Counted from the first letter of the stretch, positions 1 to 10,222 are shown. The stretch is DNA of 33,437 nucleotides from Pollutimonas subterranea (GCF_002849655.1 NZ_PDNW01000028.1:1-33437); one strand, 5' to 3'. Made by a program: numbers and translations. Notes: generated by a model not told the origin, from the sequence alone.

Positions 1-78
1 ATGCTCAGCTTCGTCGTACCGCTGACGGTCGTGACGCTGGTTGTTGTGTTGATCCGCCGCCCAGTAAAGAAAGGATAA
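1..78 (+). CDS. C-terminal end of a probable membrane protein (partial)
   Basis: An open frame runs from the first base to a TAA at 76-78 and encodes 25 residues: about 18 hydrophobic residues followed by a basic tail (RRPVKKG). A hydrophobic helix followed by positive charges is typical of the end of an inner-membrane protein. The frame happens to open with ATG, but there is no visible upstream context, so it is most simply the tail of a gene that starts left of the window. No family can be assigned from so short a piece. It belongs to the tRNA-Gly-anchored island. Confidence 0.4.
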   Translation: MLSFVVPLTVVTLVVVLIRRPVKKG

Positions 79-288
79 AGCATAAAACTTTGCCCTCTAT
101 CACTAGCTAATGACTGCTATGGGTCGAGTCCCGCCGTTGGCTCGATCACGCTGTCTGAATTACTAACCAAGATCAATCAGACTGGGTGGTCATGAGCGAT
201 CAGAGTCTGCATTCTCGACGCGCAGTTCGATAGGCATCTTACCGGGATGCATGCCAAGCCCGAGAGGCCGGCGTTCGCCGCGCGCCGC

Positions 289-2142
289 TCAGGCCAACCT
301 CGCCTGCTGCGGGGACCACTCGTTTTCCTTTACGGTCGTGCTCACCGCCATCACGAGCTTGTCGAGATTGCCGGCCGTCACGCCCTCCAGTGCCGAACAC
401 CCCCGCAGCATCGAGCGCGGTTGCAGCAGTGCATGGTAGATCTGCCAAGGGTCCGCACCCCTGGTCAGCTTCAGGACGGACTGGATCAGCTCGTGCTTGA
501 GTGGGTCGAGGTGCCAGTCCGGCACGCGCTGGCCGCGGTTGCCTACGTTCAACGCCAGCAAGTTGCCCGCCTTGATCTCGTAGCTGATCCACCTGCGGGA
601 TTTGCCCGCCATCTTGGCAAACGCAGCGACGGGAAGGTTGTGCGGCGCTTCGAAGACATCGAACAGCTCCATCCTCTCGCGCTGAATGTCCGAAGGCACC
701 AGCGGCGCGGCTGATCGAGGGGGCGGAACCGCCGGCAGCCGATGTGTGGCGGCAGAAACCAACGGCATGGCGTCACCCGGCTTCGTCACGAGCAGGATTG
801 GCGAAGCGGCAACCGGCGTGGAGGGTGCGCTTGCGGTTTGCTCATTCGGGAACGCGGGCACGCCTTCCAGATGCACGGTGAGCGGCATGCTGGCCGCCTC
901 GACCTGGTTCTGCTCGAAGAGGTCGAGCCGATCGGCCCAGTCCTGCATCATGCGGCGACGCTGCTCCACGTACTCGGCATGGTTGTAGGTCGCGCTGACC
1001 TTGTTGGGATCGACGTGCGAGAGCTGTGCATCCACCCAGACCTTCGGGTAGCCGATCTCGTTGAGCGCAGTGGACATCGTGCCACGGATACCGTGTCCGG
1101 TCAGGCGTTCCTGATAGCCCATGCGTTTGAGCGCACCATTGAGCGTGTTCTCGCTGATGCGCTTCTTCAAGTCGCTGTCGTGCCGGAACAGGTAGCGCTG
1201 GGCCGGCTTGAACTCATCCAGCAGGTGCCGGACGATCTCCATGGCCTGAATCGACAGTGGCACGATGTATGGCGGGATGTCCTTCGGCTGCTGCCGCTTT
1301 TTGCGCATGTCCACCTGGAGTTGCTTCACGACCTCGGGCGGGATGATCCACAGCCCACGGTCCAGATCGAATTGATCCGGCGTCGCCTGCCGCAGCTCAC
1401 CGGTTCGCACGCCCGTCAGCAGCAATAGCCGCAGCCCGAGCTGGGTCTGCCGCCGGCCGCGATAGCTCCGCAGCCGCTGCAACAGCTTGGGCAGCTCGGC
1501 CATGCGCAGGAACGGGTTGTGGTTGACGGGTGGCAGTGGCAGCGCCACCACATCGAGATCGGAGGCAGGGTTCTGCTCCAGGCCCGGCACGATCACCAGC
1601 GCGTAGCGGAACAGTTGGTTGAACCACGTCCTGACTTTCTCGGCGACGGAGAGCGCCCTGCGCTTCTCGATTTTGGCGATCACCTCCAAGAGGTCGGGAC
1701 GCTTAATCTCATAGATCGACCGCTTGCCCAAGGTCGGCAGCACATCCTTGTCGAAGATGCGCGGAAGGATCGAGAGAGTCGTCTGCCGGCCTTCCTTGAG
1801 GCTGAGCCCGCGATGCTTGAGCCACTTGCGATACACCGCCTCGAAAGTGTTTTCGTCGGCGAGCCGGACAGCGGTGCGCTTCTGCTTGCGGTGAACGCGA
1901 GGATTGATGCCTTTGGCCAGCAGGGCGCGGCCGTCATCGCGTAGGCTGCGGGCCTCTCGAAGCGTCACCTCCGGGTAGGTGCCGAGCGACATCCGCTTCT
2001 GCTTGCCCGCCCAGTAGTAGCGGAAGTGCCAAGTCCTGCCCCCTGCCGCCGTGACGGCCAGGGAGAGGCCATCCAAGTCAGGGAGGGTGTATGCCTTGCC
2101 AGTTGCCTTGGCCTGTCGAACGGCCAGGTCTGAGAGTGCCAT
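289..2142 (-). CDS. P4-family tyrosine recombinase (IntB13-like integrase)
   Basis: A 617-residue site-specific recombinase that would integrate and excise the neighbouring island at tRNA-Gly. An N-terminal arm-DNA-binding domain (about 1-90, with the DLDGLSLAV stretch typical of P4 integrases) is followed by a core-binding domain (about 95-195) and a catalytic domain. The catalytic residues are visible: R246 in TGVRTGEL, H350 and R353 in GHGIRG, H376 in LSHVD, and nucleophile Y386 in ATYNHAEY. A further ~200 residues follow the catalytic domain, longer than usual P4 integrases (about 400) but like the long IntB13 integrase of ICEclc, which also uses tRNA-Gly. The start at 2142 is chosen over an in-frame ATG at 2160 because AGGAG lies eight bases upstream and MALSDLAVRQAK is the family's usual beginning. 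Confidence 0.93.
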   Translation of the reverse strand: MALSDLAVRQAKATGKAYTLPDLDGLSLAVTAAGGRTWHFRYYWAGKQKRMSLGTYPEVTLREARSLRDDGRALLAKGINPRVHRKQKRTAVRLADENTFEAVYRKWLKHRGLSLKEGRQTTLSILPRIFDKDVLPTLGKRSIYEIKRPDLLEVIAKIEKRRALSVAEKVRTWFNQLFRYALVIVPGLEQNPASDLDVVALPLPPVNHNPFLRMAELPKLLQRLRSYRGRRQTQLGLRLLLLTGVRTGELRQATPDQFDLDRGLWIIPPEVVKQLQVDMRKKRQQPKDIPPYIVPLSIQAMEIVRHLLDEFKPAQRYLFRHDSDLKKRISENTLNGALKRMGYQERLTGHGIRGTMSTALNEIGYPKVWVDAQLSHVDPNKVSATYNHAEYVEQRRRMMQDWADRLDLFEQNQVEAASMPLTVHLEGVPAFPNEQTASAPSTPVAASPILLVTKPGDAMPLVSAATHRLPAVPPPRSAAPLVPSDIQRERMELFDVFEAPHNLPVAAFAKMAGKSRRWISYEIKAGNLLALNVGNRGQRVPDWHLDPLKHELIQSVLKLTRGADPWQIYHALLQPRSMLRGCSALEGVTAGNLDKLVMAVSTTVKENEWSPQQARLA

Positions 2143-2237
2143 GCTCTTGCTCCTGAACATGAGTCAGGAACCAGATGCTGGTCACGTCGACCTCGCCCCT
2201 CCATCAACAATCCGGAATCAGCCGCGCCCGCAAAAAT

Positions 2238-2366
2238 GGACTTGTTTGTGGACTTAAAAGTCCCGGCTGTAGGCGGATCGCAGTGGACCACAGCAGAACA
2301 TCAAAGAGAGGAAAAGTCTTTGCGTGGCAACGACTTACAGACTCTCTTGGACTTCTGCGGAAGTCC
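2238..2366. repeat. Cluster of GGACTT/AAGTCC hexamers between integrase and tRNA-Gly
   Basis: GGACTT occurs at 2238-2243, 2250-2255 and 2349-2354, and its complement AAGTCC at 2258-2263 and 2361-2366. Two copies form a near-perfect palindrome (2250-2263), and two flank the core of a separate 7-bp inverted repeat, CTGCGGA-AG-TCCGCAG, at 2355-2370. Tyrosine recombinases bind short repeated arm-type sites placed beside the crossover core, so these are candidate integrase or excisionase sites. The 2143-2380 stretch holds no gene otherwise and must also contain the integrase promoter, which I could not place. Confidence 0.4.
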
Positions 2367-2380
2367 GCAGATTGATGCGG

Positions 2381-2454
2381 TGGAGCGGGTGAAGGGAATC
2401 GAACCCTCGTCTTATGCTTGGGAAGCATCTTCTCTACCATTGAGATACACCCGC
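2381..2454 (-). tRNA. tRNA-Gly (anticodon CCC)
   Basis: Read on the minus strand, the acceptor arms GCGGGTG and CACCCGC pair, followed by an encoded CCA end (TCCA, 2381-2384). The D arm is TCTC...GAGA, the anticodon loop TTCCCAA gives CCC, and the T loop is TTCGATT. The sequence closely resembles the E. coli glyU type. It is the attachment site of the island to its left: the 3' end of the tRNA faces the integrase gene. The tRNA remains intact after integration, as expected when the element restores the 3' end. Confidence 0.95.
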
Positions 2455-2485
2455 AGTGCGAAATGCAAGCGCAAATGCGAGCCAG

Positions 2486-2491
2486 ATTATA
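2486..2491 (-). promoter_or_regulatory. -10 box of tRNA-Gly promoter
   Basis: A perfect TATAAT on the minus strand lies 31 bases upstream of the mature tRNA 5' end. No convincing -35 hexamer is seen 16-18 bases further up (CGGCAA at best). Stable-RNA promoters can rely on a strong -10. Confidence 0.5.
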
Positions 2492-2576
2492 GCGCCGGCC
2501 CAAATTTATTGCCGTGCACATCAAATATTTTGCACCAAGCCTGAAAGAGTTCACGGCAATCACTACAATTCAGGCT

Positions 2577-4520
<1,944 letters not shown>

Positions 4521-4533
4521 TCCAGCAGCCCGT

Positions 4534-4588
4534 GCGGCCTGCGCTAAGGCAAGCCGCCTGAACGCAGGCCCGGCTTAGCGCAGGCCGC
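4534..4588. terminator. 15-bp inverted repeat between convergent thiS and ffh
   Basis: GCGGCCTGCGCTAAG (4534-4548) and its exact complement (4574-4588) enclose 25 bases, which contain a smaller GCCTG-aacg-CAGGC hairpin. The right arm includes the last codons and stop of ffh. It lies between converging genes, where a bidirectional terminator is expected, but no U-tract follows on either strand, so factor-independent termination is not proven. Confidence 0.45.
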
Positions 4589-5990
4589 CGAAGCCGCCCT
4601 TGCCCAGGCCTTTGATGCCGCCCATGGCGCGCATCATCTTGGCCATGCCGCCCTTCTTCATTTGCTTCATCATGCCCTGCATCTGGTCGTACTGCGACAG
4701 CATGCGGTTGACTTCCTGCACCGGCACGCCGGCGCCCGCCGCAATGCGGCGCTTGCGCGAAGCCTTCAGCAATTCTGGCTTGGCGCGTTCTGCGGGCGTC
4801 ATGGAATTCAGGATGCCCTCGGTACGGCGCAATTGCTTTTCGGCCTGGCCGCCCTGCAGCTGTCCCGCCGCCTGCGCAAATTGCGCGGGCAGCTTTTCCA
4901 GCAAGGAGCCCATGTCGCCCATCTTCTTGACCTGCTGCAACTGATCGCGGAAATCGTTGAGGTCGAAACGGTTGCCGGACTTGATCTTGGCCGCGAGCTT
5001 TTCAGCATCGGCAATATCGATATTCTTTTGCGCCTGCTCGACCAGCGACACGATATCGCCCATGCCCAGCACACGCTGCGCCATGCGCTCGGGGTGGAAC
5101 GGCTCGAGGCCATCGAGCTTTTCCGACACACCCACGAACTTCAGCGGCTTGCCCGTAACGTGGCGCACCGACAAGGCCGCGCCGCCGCGTGCATCGCCGT
5201 CCATTTTGGTGAGCACGACACCCGTAAGCGGCAAGGCGTCGGCAAAGGCGCGCGCCACATTGACCGCATCCTGCCCTTGCATGGCGTCGACCACGAACAG
5301 CGTTTCGATCGGGTTCAGCAGATCGTGCAGTGCGCGGATCTCGCGCATCATGGCTTCATCGATGCCAAGCCGGCCCGCCGTATCGACGATAAGCACTTCG
5401 TAATGATGGCGTTTGGCGTGATCCAACGCGCCGCGGGCGATGTCTTCCGGCTTTTGCGAAGCATCGGAAGGAAGGAAGTCGACCTTGACCTGGCCCGCCA
5501 CCGCCTTCAACTGCTCGATGGCCGCCGGGCGATACACGTCGGCGCTGACCACCAGCACTTTCTTCCTGCCGGTTTTCTTGCCATTCTGTACATGGCCGCC
5601 TTCGCTCAGCCACTTGGCCAGCTTGCCGGTAGTGGTCGTTTTACCCGCGCCCTGCAGGCCTGCCATGAGAATGACCGCCGGCGGCTGGGTGGCCAGCGAA
5701 AGGTCGCTGGCATCGGCGCCAAGGTCGCCGCCCATAAGCGCGGTGAGTTCCTTGTGGACGATACCCACCAGCGCCTGGCCGGGATTCAGGCTGCCGGCCA
5801 CATCCTGGCCCAGCGACCGTTCTTTCACGCGCGCAATAAAATCGCGTACGACCGGCAAGGACACGTCGGCCTCGAGCAGGGCCATGCGCACTTCGCGCAA
5901 CATGTCCTGCGTATTGGCCTCGGTCAGTCGCGCCTGACCGCGCATGGTTTTAACGACGCGTGTAAGACGCTGGGTAAGATTGTCGAGCAT
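4575..5990 (-). CDS. ffh: Signal recognition particle protein Ffh (SRP54 GTPase)
   Basis: A 471-residue GTPase that, with 4.5S RNA, binds signal sequences on nascent membrane proteins and delivers ribosomes to FtsY. An N-terminal helical bundle (1-100) is followed by the G domain: P-loop GLQGAGKTT at 111-119, DTAGR at 203-207, and TKMDGDARGG at 261-270. The C-terminal M domain is methionine-rich (MMKQMKKGGMAKMMRAM) with the SRP-RNA-binding segment SRKRRIAAGAG. The length is slightly above E. coli Ffh (453). It is divergent from ypjD and convergent with thiS. A very long antisense frame over it is only a shadow of high-GC codon use. Confidence 0.97.
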   Translation of the reverse strand: MLDNLTQRLTRVVKTMRGQARLTEANTQDMLREVRMALLEADVSLPVVRDFIARVKERSLGQDVAGSLNPGQALVGIVHKELTALMGGDLGADASDLSLATQPPAVILMAGLQGAGKTTTTGKLAKWLSEGGHVQNGKKTGRKKVLVVSADVYRPAAIEQLKAVAGQVKVDFLPSDASQKPEDIARGALDHAKRHHYEVLIVDTAGRLGIDEAMMREIRALHDLLNPIETLFVVDAMQGQDAVNVARAFADALPLTGVVLTKMDGDARGGAALSVRHVTGKPLKFVGVSEKLDGLEPFHPERMAQRVLGMGDIVSLVEQAQKNIDIADAEKLAAKIKSGNRFDLNDFRDQLQQVKKMGDMGSLLEKLPAQFAQAAGQLQGGQAEKQLRRTEGILNSMTPAERAKPELLKASRKRRIAAGAGVPVQEVNRMLSQYDQMQGMMKQMKKGGMAKMMRAMGGIKGLGKGGFGGLR

Positions 5991-6013
5991 AACGATGGTT
6001 TCGCTTAAACTAG

Positions 6014-6043
6014 TTGAACTTTCGGTATACGGACTAAAATAAT
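6014..6043 (+). promoter_or_regulatory. Possible sigma-70 promoter for ypjD
   Basis: TTGAAC (6014-6019) and AATAAT (6038-6043) are separated by 18 bases, in the 100-bp divergent gap between ffh and ypjD. Each hexamer is close to consensus. A start near 6050 would give a leader of about 40 bases before the ATG at 6091. Confidence 0.35.
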
Positions 6044-6090
6044 CCGATTAGGGCTTGCCCTGTACTGTAAAACCAGAAACTCAAGGGACT

Positions 6091-6933
6091 ATGTCTGCAG
6101 GCATTGTATTTCACTTGCTGGCCACACTGGCTTATGCCGTGCTGGCCTTTTCGCTTTGGCGCCCATTAAGCAAGGGTGGCTCACAAATCGTCGCCGGCAA
6201 AGTGCGCCGGGTATGTCTTGCCGGCGCGCTGGCGCTGCACGGCATTGCGGTGGCCCAATCTATACTGCTGCCTAACAGCTTGCATCTGGGCTGGGCGCTG
6301 GCATTGTCGGCGGCCGTCTGGCTGGGCATGGTCGTGTTCTGGCTTGAAAACCTGATCATGCGCATCGACGGGCTGCTGCTCATTCTACTCCCTGCGTCGA
6401 CCGTAGCCACATTGCTCGCCGCCCTGTACCCCTATGGACATACCGTGCCCCATGCGAATAACGATTGGCTACGCGTGCACCTGATCATCGCACTGACCGC
6501 CTATGGCCTGATCACCGTGGCGGCCTTGCAAGCCATGCTCATGACGGCCCTGGACCGCCAGCTGCACCGGCCCATTGAACAGGAAGCCAATCGCAGCATA
6601 CTCGGGCGCGCACTGGACACCATGCCTCCCCTGCTGCTGCAGGAAGTATTGCTGTTTCGCCTGATATGGATAGGCTTTGGCGTACTGACACTTACCGTCA
6701 TTACCGGCGCCGTCGTATCCATGCGCCTTACGTCCGAACTGTTCCCCATGGACCACAAGACCATCTTCACCCTGCTGTCGTGGTTCACCTTCGGCATATT
6801 GCTGGCGGGGCGCCACATACGCGGCTGGCGCGGGCGCATTGCCCTGCGCTGGACCCTGGCGGGCTTTGCTTTCCTGCTGCTGTCCTACAGCGGCAGTCGT
6901 TTTGTGCTCGACGTCATACTGCAACGAGGCTAA
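6091..6933 (+). CDS. ypjD: Cytochrome c assembly-type membrane protein, YpjD/CcsA family
   Basis: A 280-residue inner-membrane protein with about eight hydrophobic helices throughout, related to the CcsA/CcmC cytochrome-c assembly proteins. In this genomic setting (next to ffh) it is the YpjD/CorE-like paralogue rather than a proven haem exporter. The conserved NDWLRVHL and MDHKTIFTLLSWFTFG segments contain histidines placed as in the family. ATG 6091 is chosen because CAAGGGA precedes it; an upstream in-frame start at 6055 gives a non-family extension. The next gene follows within two bases. The haem role is from family knowledge, and the actual function of YpjD proteins is poorly defined. 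Confidence 0.85.
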   Translation: MSAGIVFHLLATLAYAVLAFSLWRPLSKGGSQIVAGKVRRVCLAGALALHGIAVAQSILLPNSLHLGWALALSAAVWLGMVVFWLENLIMRIDGLLLILLPASTVATLLAALYPYGHTVPHANNDWLRVHLIIALTAYGLITVAALQAMLMTALDRQLHRPIEQEANRSILGRALDTMPPLLLQEVLLFRLIWIGFGVLTLTVITGAVVSMRLTSELFPMDHKTIFTLLSWFTFGILLAGRHIRGWRGRIALRWTLAGFAFLLLSYSGSRFVLDVILQRG

Positions 6934-6934
6934 T

Positions 6935-7198
6935 GTGGGAAAAGTTTTATTCTGGATCATACTGATCATCGCGGTCCTGCTGATTGCCCGCATCGTGGCA
7001 CGCCATAATCAAAACAACCTCGAAGACAGCGGCCAGCCCAAGCAGGCCAAAAAGCGCGGAGCGCCCCCTGTGGAGCACGCTGAGAACATGGTGCGCTGCG
7101 CCCATTGCGGCATCCACATGCCGCGCTCCGAAGCCGTTCTAAGCGGCGGCAACACCTGGTGCAGCGCTGAACACGCCAAGCTAGGCGTGCGTCAGTGA
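6935..7198 (+). CDS. Small PP0621-type membrane-anchored zinc-ribbon protein
   Basis: An 87-residue protein with one N-terminal membrane helix (residues 3-20), a basic linker, and a C-terminal motif CAHCGIHMPRSEA...WCSAEHA resembling a zinc ribbon with Cys, His and Cys ligands. This matches the conserved PP0621-type family commonly found just upstream of ampD; its function is unknown. The GTG start at 6935 has AACGAGG upstream. Its stop overlaps the ampD GTG by four bases, implying co-translation. It could be an accessory to cell-wall recycling by context, but nothing in the sequence proves that. Confidence 0.8.
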   Translation: MGKVLFWIILIIAVLLIARIVARHNQNNLEDSGQPKQAKKRGAPPVEHAENMVRCAHCGIHMPRSEAVLSGGNTWCSAEHAKLGVRQ

Positions 7199-7791
7199 GC
7201 AAACTTGCGCTGGACCGGCACGGCTGGTTGAAAACCCACCCCAACGTCCAGCATGCGCCATCGCCCAACCACGATGCTCGCCCCAATGGTGACGACGCCG
7301 TCCTGCTGGTCATGCACAACATCAGCCTGCCGCCAGGCGTATTCGGCGGCACAGAAGTCATCGATCTTTTCCAGAACCGGCTGGACTACACGTCCCATCC
7401 CTGGCTGGAACGCTTGCGCGGCCTGACCGTATCAGCGCACTTCCTGGTACGCCGCGACGGCCGCATCGTGCAATTCGTATCCACAAACATGCGGGCCTGG
7501 CATGCCGGCGTATCAAGCTTCGAAGAACGGGCCCGCTGCAATGACTTTTCAATAGGCATTGAAATGGAAGGCACCGACACAGTGCCCTACGAACCGGCGC
7601 AATACCAGGCGCTCACGCAGCTGTTGCCCGCATTGCGCAACCGGCATCCCCTACGCGCGGTGCGGGGGCACGAACACATCGCGCCCGGCCGCAAGACCGA
7701 CCCGGGCCCGTCGTTCGACTGGGAGCGATTCGGCCGTGATAACCAATGGCTACGGCGGCAATTGCCGCCGTTATCGCCAAGCCGCCGTTAA
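7195..7791 (+). CDS. ampD: 1,6-anhydro-N-acetylmuramyl-L-alanine amidase AmpD
   Basis: A 198-residue cytoplasmic zinc amidase that cleaves the peptide from anhydro-muropeptides during cell-wall recycling; its loss derepresses AmpR-controlled beta-lactamase in bacteria that have that system. Zinc ligands are His41, His159 and Asp169 (GHEHIAPGRKTDPG). The catalytic glutamate (Glu123 in IGIEMEG) and Lys167 are present. No signal peptide, consistent with AmpD rather than the periplasmic AmpDh proteins. The GTG start overlaps the preceding gene. It is convergent with htpG, whose stop is only seven bases away. Confidence 0.95.
   Translation: MSKLALDRHGWLKTHPNVQHAPSPNHDARPNGDDAVLLVMHNISLPPGVFGGTEVIDLFQNRLDYTSHPWLERLRGLTVSAHFLVRRDGRIVQFVSTNMRAWHAGVSSFEERARCNDFSIGIEMEGTDTVPYEPAQYQALTQLLPALRNRHPLRAVRGHEHIAPGRKTDPGPSFDWERFGRDNQWLRRQLPPLSPSRR
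7752..7771. repeat. 20-bp perfect palindrome at the 3' end of ampD
   Basis: ACGGCGGCAA followed by its exact complement TTGCCGCCGT, inside the last codons of ampD and 27 bases before the htpG stop. It is GC-rich and lacks a T-tract. It may help end transcription from the two converging genes or simply reflect codons for RRQLPP. Confidence 0.4.
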
Positions 7792-7797
7792 CGCGCC

Positions 7798-9714
7798 TTA
7801 AGCGCCGGTATTCAACAGCAAGCGGTTCATGCGCTTCACAAAGGCAGCCGGGTCAACCAGGTTGCCGCCTTCGGCCAGCATGGCCTGATCCAGCAGCAGC
7901 ATCGCCCACTCATTGAAGTCCGCCTCGGGCGCTACCTGCATGCGTCCAATCAGCGCGTGTTCCGGATTGATCTCCAGAATAGGCTTGACCTCGGGCGCAG
8001 GCTGTCCTGCCGCCTGCAGCATGCGCATCAGGTGCGGGCTGAGCTCATTGGCATCCACCACCACGCAGGCCGGGGAATCCACTAAGCGGCCTGTCACGCG
8101 AACCTCCTTCACCTTCTCGTCCAGCGCTGTCTTCAGGCGCTCAACCAAAGGCTTGAACGTCTCCGCGACCTCAGCCTGATGCTTCTTTTCCTCTTCGTCG
8201 GCCAGCGAATCCAGATCCAGGCCGCCCTTGGCGATGGACACCAGCGACTTGCCTTCGAACTCACGCAGGTAAGACAGCATCCACTCGTCGACGCGATCCG
8301 ACATCACCAGCACTTCCAGACCCTTCTTGCGGAAGATTTCCAGGTGAGGACTGTTGCTGGCCGCCGCATAGGACTCGCCGCTGACGTAATAAATCTTGTC
8401 CTGGCCTTCCTTCATGCGCGACACATAGTCGGCCAACGACACCGTTTGCGCGGCGCTGTCATTATGCGTGGACGCAAAGCGCAGCAGCTTGGCGATGCGT
8501 TCCTTGTTGGCCGTGTCTTCGCCCGCGCCTTCCTTCAATACCTGGCCAAACTGCGTCCAGAACTCGGCATACTGCTCGGGCTGATTCTCGGCCAGGTCTT
8601 CCAGCAAGGACAAGATGCGCTTGGCCGAACCCTCGCGGATCACGCGCACATCGCGGCTTTCCTGCAGAATCTCGCGCGACACGTTCAAGGGCAGGTCCGC
8701 CGTATCGATCACACCGCGCACAAAGCGCAGGTAATTCGGCAGCAACTGCTCGGCATCGGCCATGATGAACACGCGCTTCACATACAGCTTGACGCCGCGA
8801 CGACCATCGCGGTCCCACAAGTCCATGGGCGCGCGCTTGGGGATAAACAGCAGCTGCGTGTATTCGCTACGCCCTTCCACCCGGTTATGCGTCCAGGCCA
8901 GCGGATCGTCGAAATCGTGGGCAATATGCTTGTAGAACTCCTTGTACTGCTCATCGGTAATGTCCGACTTGGAACGCGTCCACAAGGCGCTGGCCTGGTT
9001 AACGGTTTCCCATTCATTCGTCTTGACCTGTTCCGACTTCTCGGCGTCCCACTCTTCCTTGTGCATTTGGATAGGCAGGGAGATGTGGTCCGAGTAGTGA
9101 CGCAACACTTCACGCAACTTCCAGCCATTCAAGAACTCATCCTCATCGTCGCGCAGATACAGGGTCACCGATGTGCCGCGATCAGCCTTTTCCACCGGCG
9201 CCACCGTAAAGTCGCCCTCGCCTTCGGATTCCCACATCACGGCTTCGGTCTCGGCCACACCCGCGCGGCGGCTCAGCACGGAAACTTTCTTGGCCACGAT
9301 AAAGGCGGAATAAAAGCCCACGCCGAATTGGCCGATAAGCTGGGCGTCCTTCTGGCTGTCGCCCGTCAATTTGGAAAAGAATTCCTTGGTGCCCGAACGC
9401 GCAATGGTGCCCAGGTGGGACACCGCCTCGTCGCGCGACATGCCGATACCGTTATCGGAAATCGTGATCGTGCGCTGATCCTTGTCAAACTCGACGCGGA
9501 TGCGCAGGTCGGCGTCGCCCTGGAAGAGTTCGGGATTGTCGATGGCTTCAAAGCGCAGCTTGTCGCACGCGTCGGACGCATTGGACACCAGCTCGCGCAG
9601 GAAAATCTCTTTGTTGCTGTACAGGGAATGAATCATCAGATGCAGCAATTGCTTCACTTCGGCTTGAAAGCCCAAGGTTTCTGACGAGGAGACGGGCGTA
9701 TCAGTTTGACTCAT
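7798..9714 (-). CDS. htpG: Chaperone HtpG (Hsp90)
   Basis: A 638-residue cytosolic Hsp90 chaperone. The N-terminal GHKL ATPase domain shows Glu41 and Asn45 (ELVSNASDA), DNGIGM at 87-92, and GQFGVGF at 128-134. The middle client-binding domain and C-terminal dimerisation domain follow, and total length fits bacterial HtpG. ATG 9714 ([24 protein letters not shown]) is chosen over a TTG five codons upstream; neither has a strong ribosome site. No convincing heat-shock (sigma-32) promoter was recognised upstream. The 9715-9922 stretch to the tRNA-Leu promoter contains no gene. Confidence 0.97.
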   Translation of the reverse strand: MSQTDTPVSSSETLGFQAEVKQLLHLMIHSLYSNKEIFLRELVSNASDACDKLRFEAIDNPELFQGDADLRIRVEFDKDQRTITISDNGIGMSRDEAVSHLGTIARSGTKEFFSKLTGDSQKDAQLIGQFGVGFYSAFIVAKKVSVLSRRAGVAETEAVMWESEGEGDFTVAPVEKADRGTSVTLYLRDDEDEFLNGWKLREVLRHYSDHISLPIQMHKEEWDAEKSEQVKTNEWETVNQASALWTRSKSDITDEQYKEFYKHIAHDFDDPLAWTHNRVEGRSEYTQLLFIPKRAPMDLWDRDGRRGVKLYVKRVFIMADAEQLLPNYLRFVRGVIDTADLPLNVSREILQESRDVRVIREGSAKRILSLLEDLAENQPEQYAEFWTQFGQVLKEGAGEDTANKERIAKLLRFASTHNDSAAQTVSLADYVSRMKEGQDKIYYVSGESYAAASNSPHLEIFRKKGLEVLVMSDRVDEWMLSYLREFEGKSLVSIAKGGLDLDSLADEEEKKHQAEVAETFKPLVERLKTALDEKVKEVRVTGRLVDSPACVVVDANELSPHLMRMLQAAGQPAPEVKPILEINPEHALIGRMQVAPEADFNEWAMLLLDQAMLAEGGNLVDPAAFVKRMNRLLLNTGA

Positions 9715-9922
9715 TGTCGGACCACGCAAAAAAGTAAGTTATTCAATAAAAACAAATATCTGGATTGCTCTCACGAGGAGGCGTCACAGGATATTCACCG
9801 GCCGTCTACGGATGGGTCACGGAGGCGGTCGCCGCGCCTGGCGATATGGCCAAGGCGGGAGGTCTGAACATAATGGGGATGGAGGGGGGATTTTCAAGTG
9901 GTGGAGGCTGAGTTGCGAGTCC

Positions 9923-9953
9923 TTGTGCAAAGTCTGATAACTGTGCGTATAAT
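9923..9953 (+). promoter_or_regulatory. Promoter of tRNA-Leu
   Basis: TTGTGC (9923-9928) and a perfect TATAAT (9948-9953) with a 19-base spacer. Transcription would start near 9960, leaving a leader of about 43 bases before the mature tRNA. The spacer is a little long, but the -10 is exact. Confidence 0.55.
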
Positions 9954-10002
9954 TACGCCTTTCTGCCACGCTCTGTGTTCCATAGAGCGATCTGCTTGAA
10001 CT

Positions 10003-10087
10003 GCCCGGGTGGTGAAATTGGTAGACGCAGGGGACTCAAAATCCCCCGCCGCAAGGCGTGCCGGTTCGATTCCGGCCCCGGGCACCA
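10003..10087 (+). tRNA. tRNA-Leu (anticodon CAA)
   Basis: An 85-base class II tRNA. Acceptor arms GCCCGGG/CCCGGGC, encoded CCA end (10085-10087), D loop with GGTAGACGC, anticodon stem GGGGA with loop CTCAAAA giving CAA, a long variable arm (CGCCGCAAGGCG region) and T loop TTCGATT. The 3' end faces the second integrase 136 bases away and is the likely attachment site of the large element to its right. Confidence 0.95.
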
Positions 10088-10136
10088 GCTTAAAATACTT
10101 AATATTTACAAGTGTTTAGCTGGGTTCAGACCTCTA

Positions 10137-10155
10137 CCCCAAGACTGGGGGATTT
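10137..10155 (+). terminator. Weak terminator-like hairpin after tRNA-Leu
   Basis: CCCCA-agac-TGGGG followed by GATTTT, 50 bases after the tRNA. The stem is only five pairs and the T-run is short. It could end tRNA-Leu transcription or be part of the element's end. Confidence 0.3.
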
Positions 10156-10172
10156 TCCAAGATTGCGAGTTA

Positions 10173-10191
10173 GGTACAGTTTCGGTACAGT
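10173..10191. repeat. Tandem GGTACAGT repeats before the integrase
   Basis: GGTACAGT at 10173-10180 and 10184-10191, one helical turn (11 bases) apart, between the tRNA 3' end and the integrase start. Their position fits arm-type integrase or excisionase/repressor binding sites; proteins bound at both would lie on the same DNA face. Confidence 0.45.
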
Positions 10192-10222
10192 GGTGAAGCG
10201 TTGAGCATCACCCGGAGCCTGA

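Larger units (their letters stand above)
1..2380. mobile_element. Integrase-proximal end of an island inserted at tRNA-Gly
   Basis: A P4-type integrase gene lies directly beside the 3' end of a tRNA-Gly gene and is read away from it, the usual arrangement at one end of an ICEclc-like element or other tRNA-anchored island. Seen: integrase, tRNA 3' end and repeats between them. Inferred: the element occupies everything left of the tRNA and continues beyond base 1. No second copy of the tRNA 3' end occurs within the window, so the far junction is outside. Bases 79-288 hold no gene I can support. Confidence 0.75.

Noticed and set aside
4662-6008. 448-residue plus-strand frame over ffh
   Set aside because: It lies wholly antisense to a clear ffh, has no family motifs and no ribosome site; it results from GC-rich codon use.
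8179-9684. 501-residue plus-strand frame over htpG
   Set aside because: Antisense shadow of htpG; repetitive His/Gln-rich translation without recognisable domains.
9715-9800. Heat-shock (sigma-32) promoter before htpG
   Set aside because: No CTTGAAA/CCCCAT-like pair at suitable spacing could be found.
9894-10085. Minus-strand frame covering tRNA-Leu
   Set aside because: It is the reverse of the tRNA gene, a common false call.
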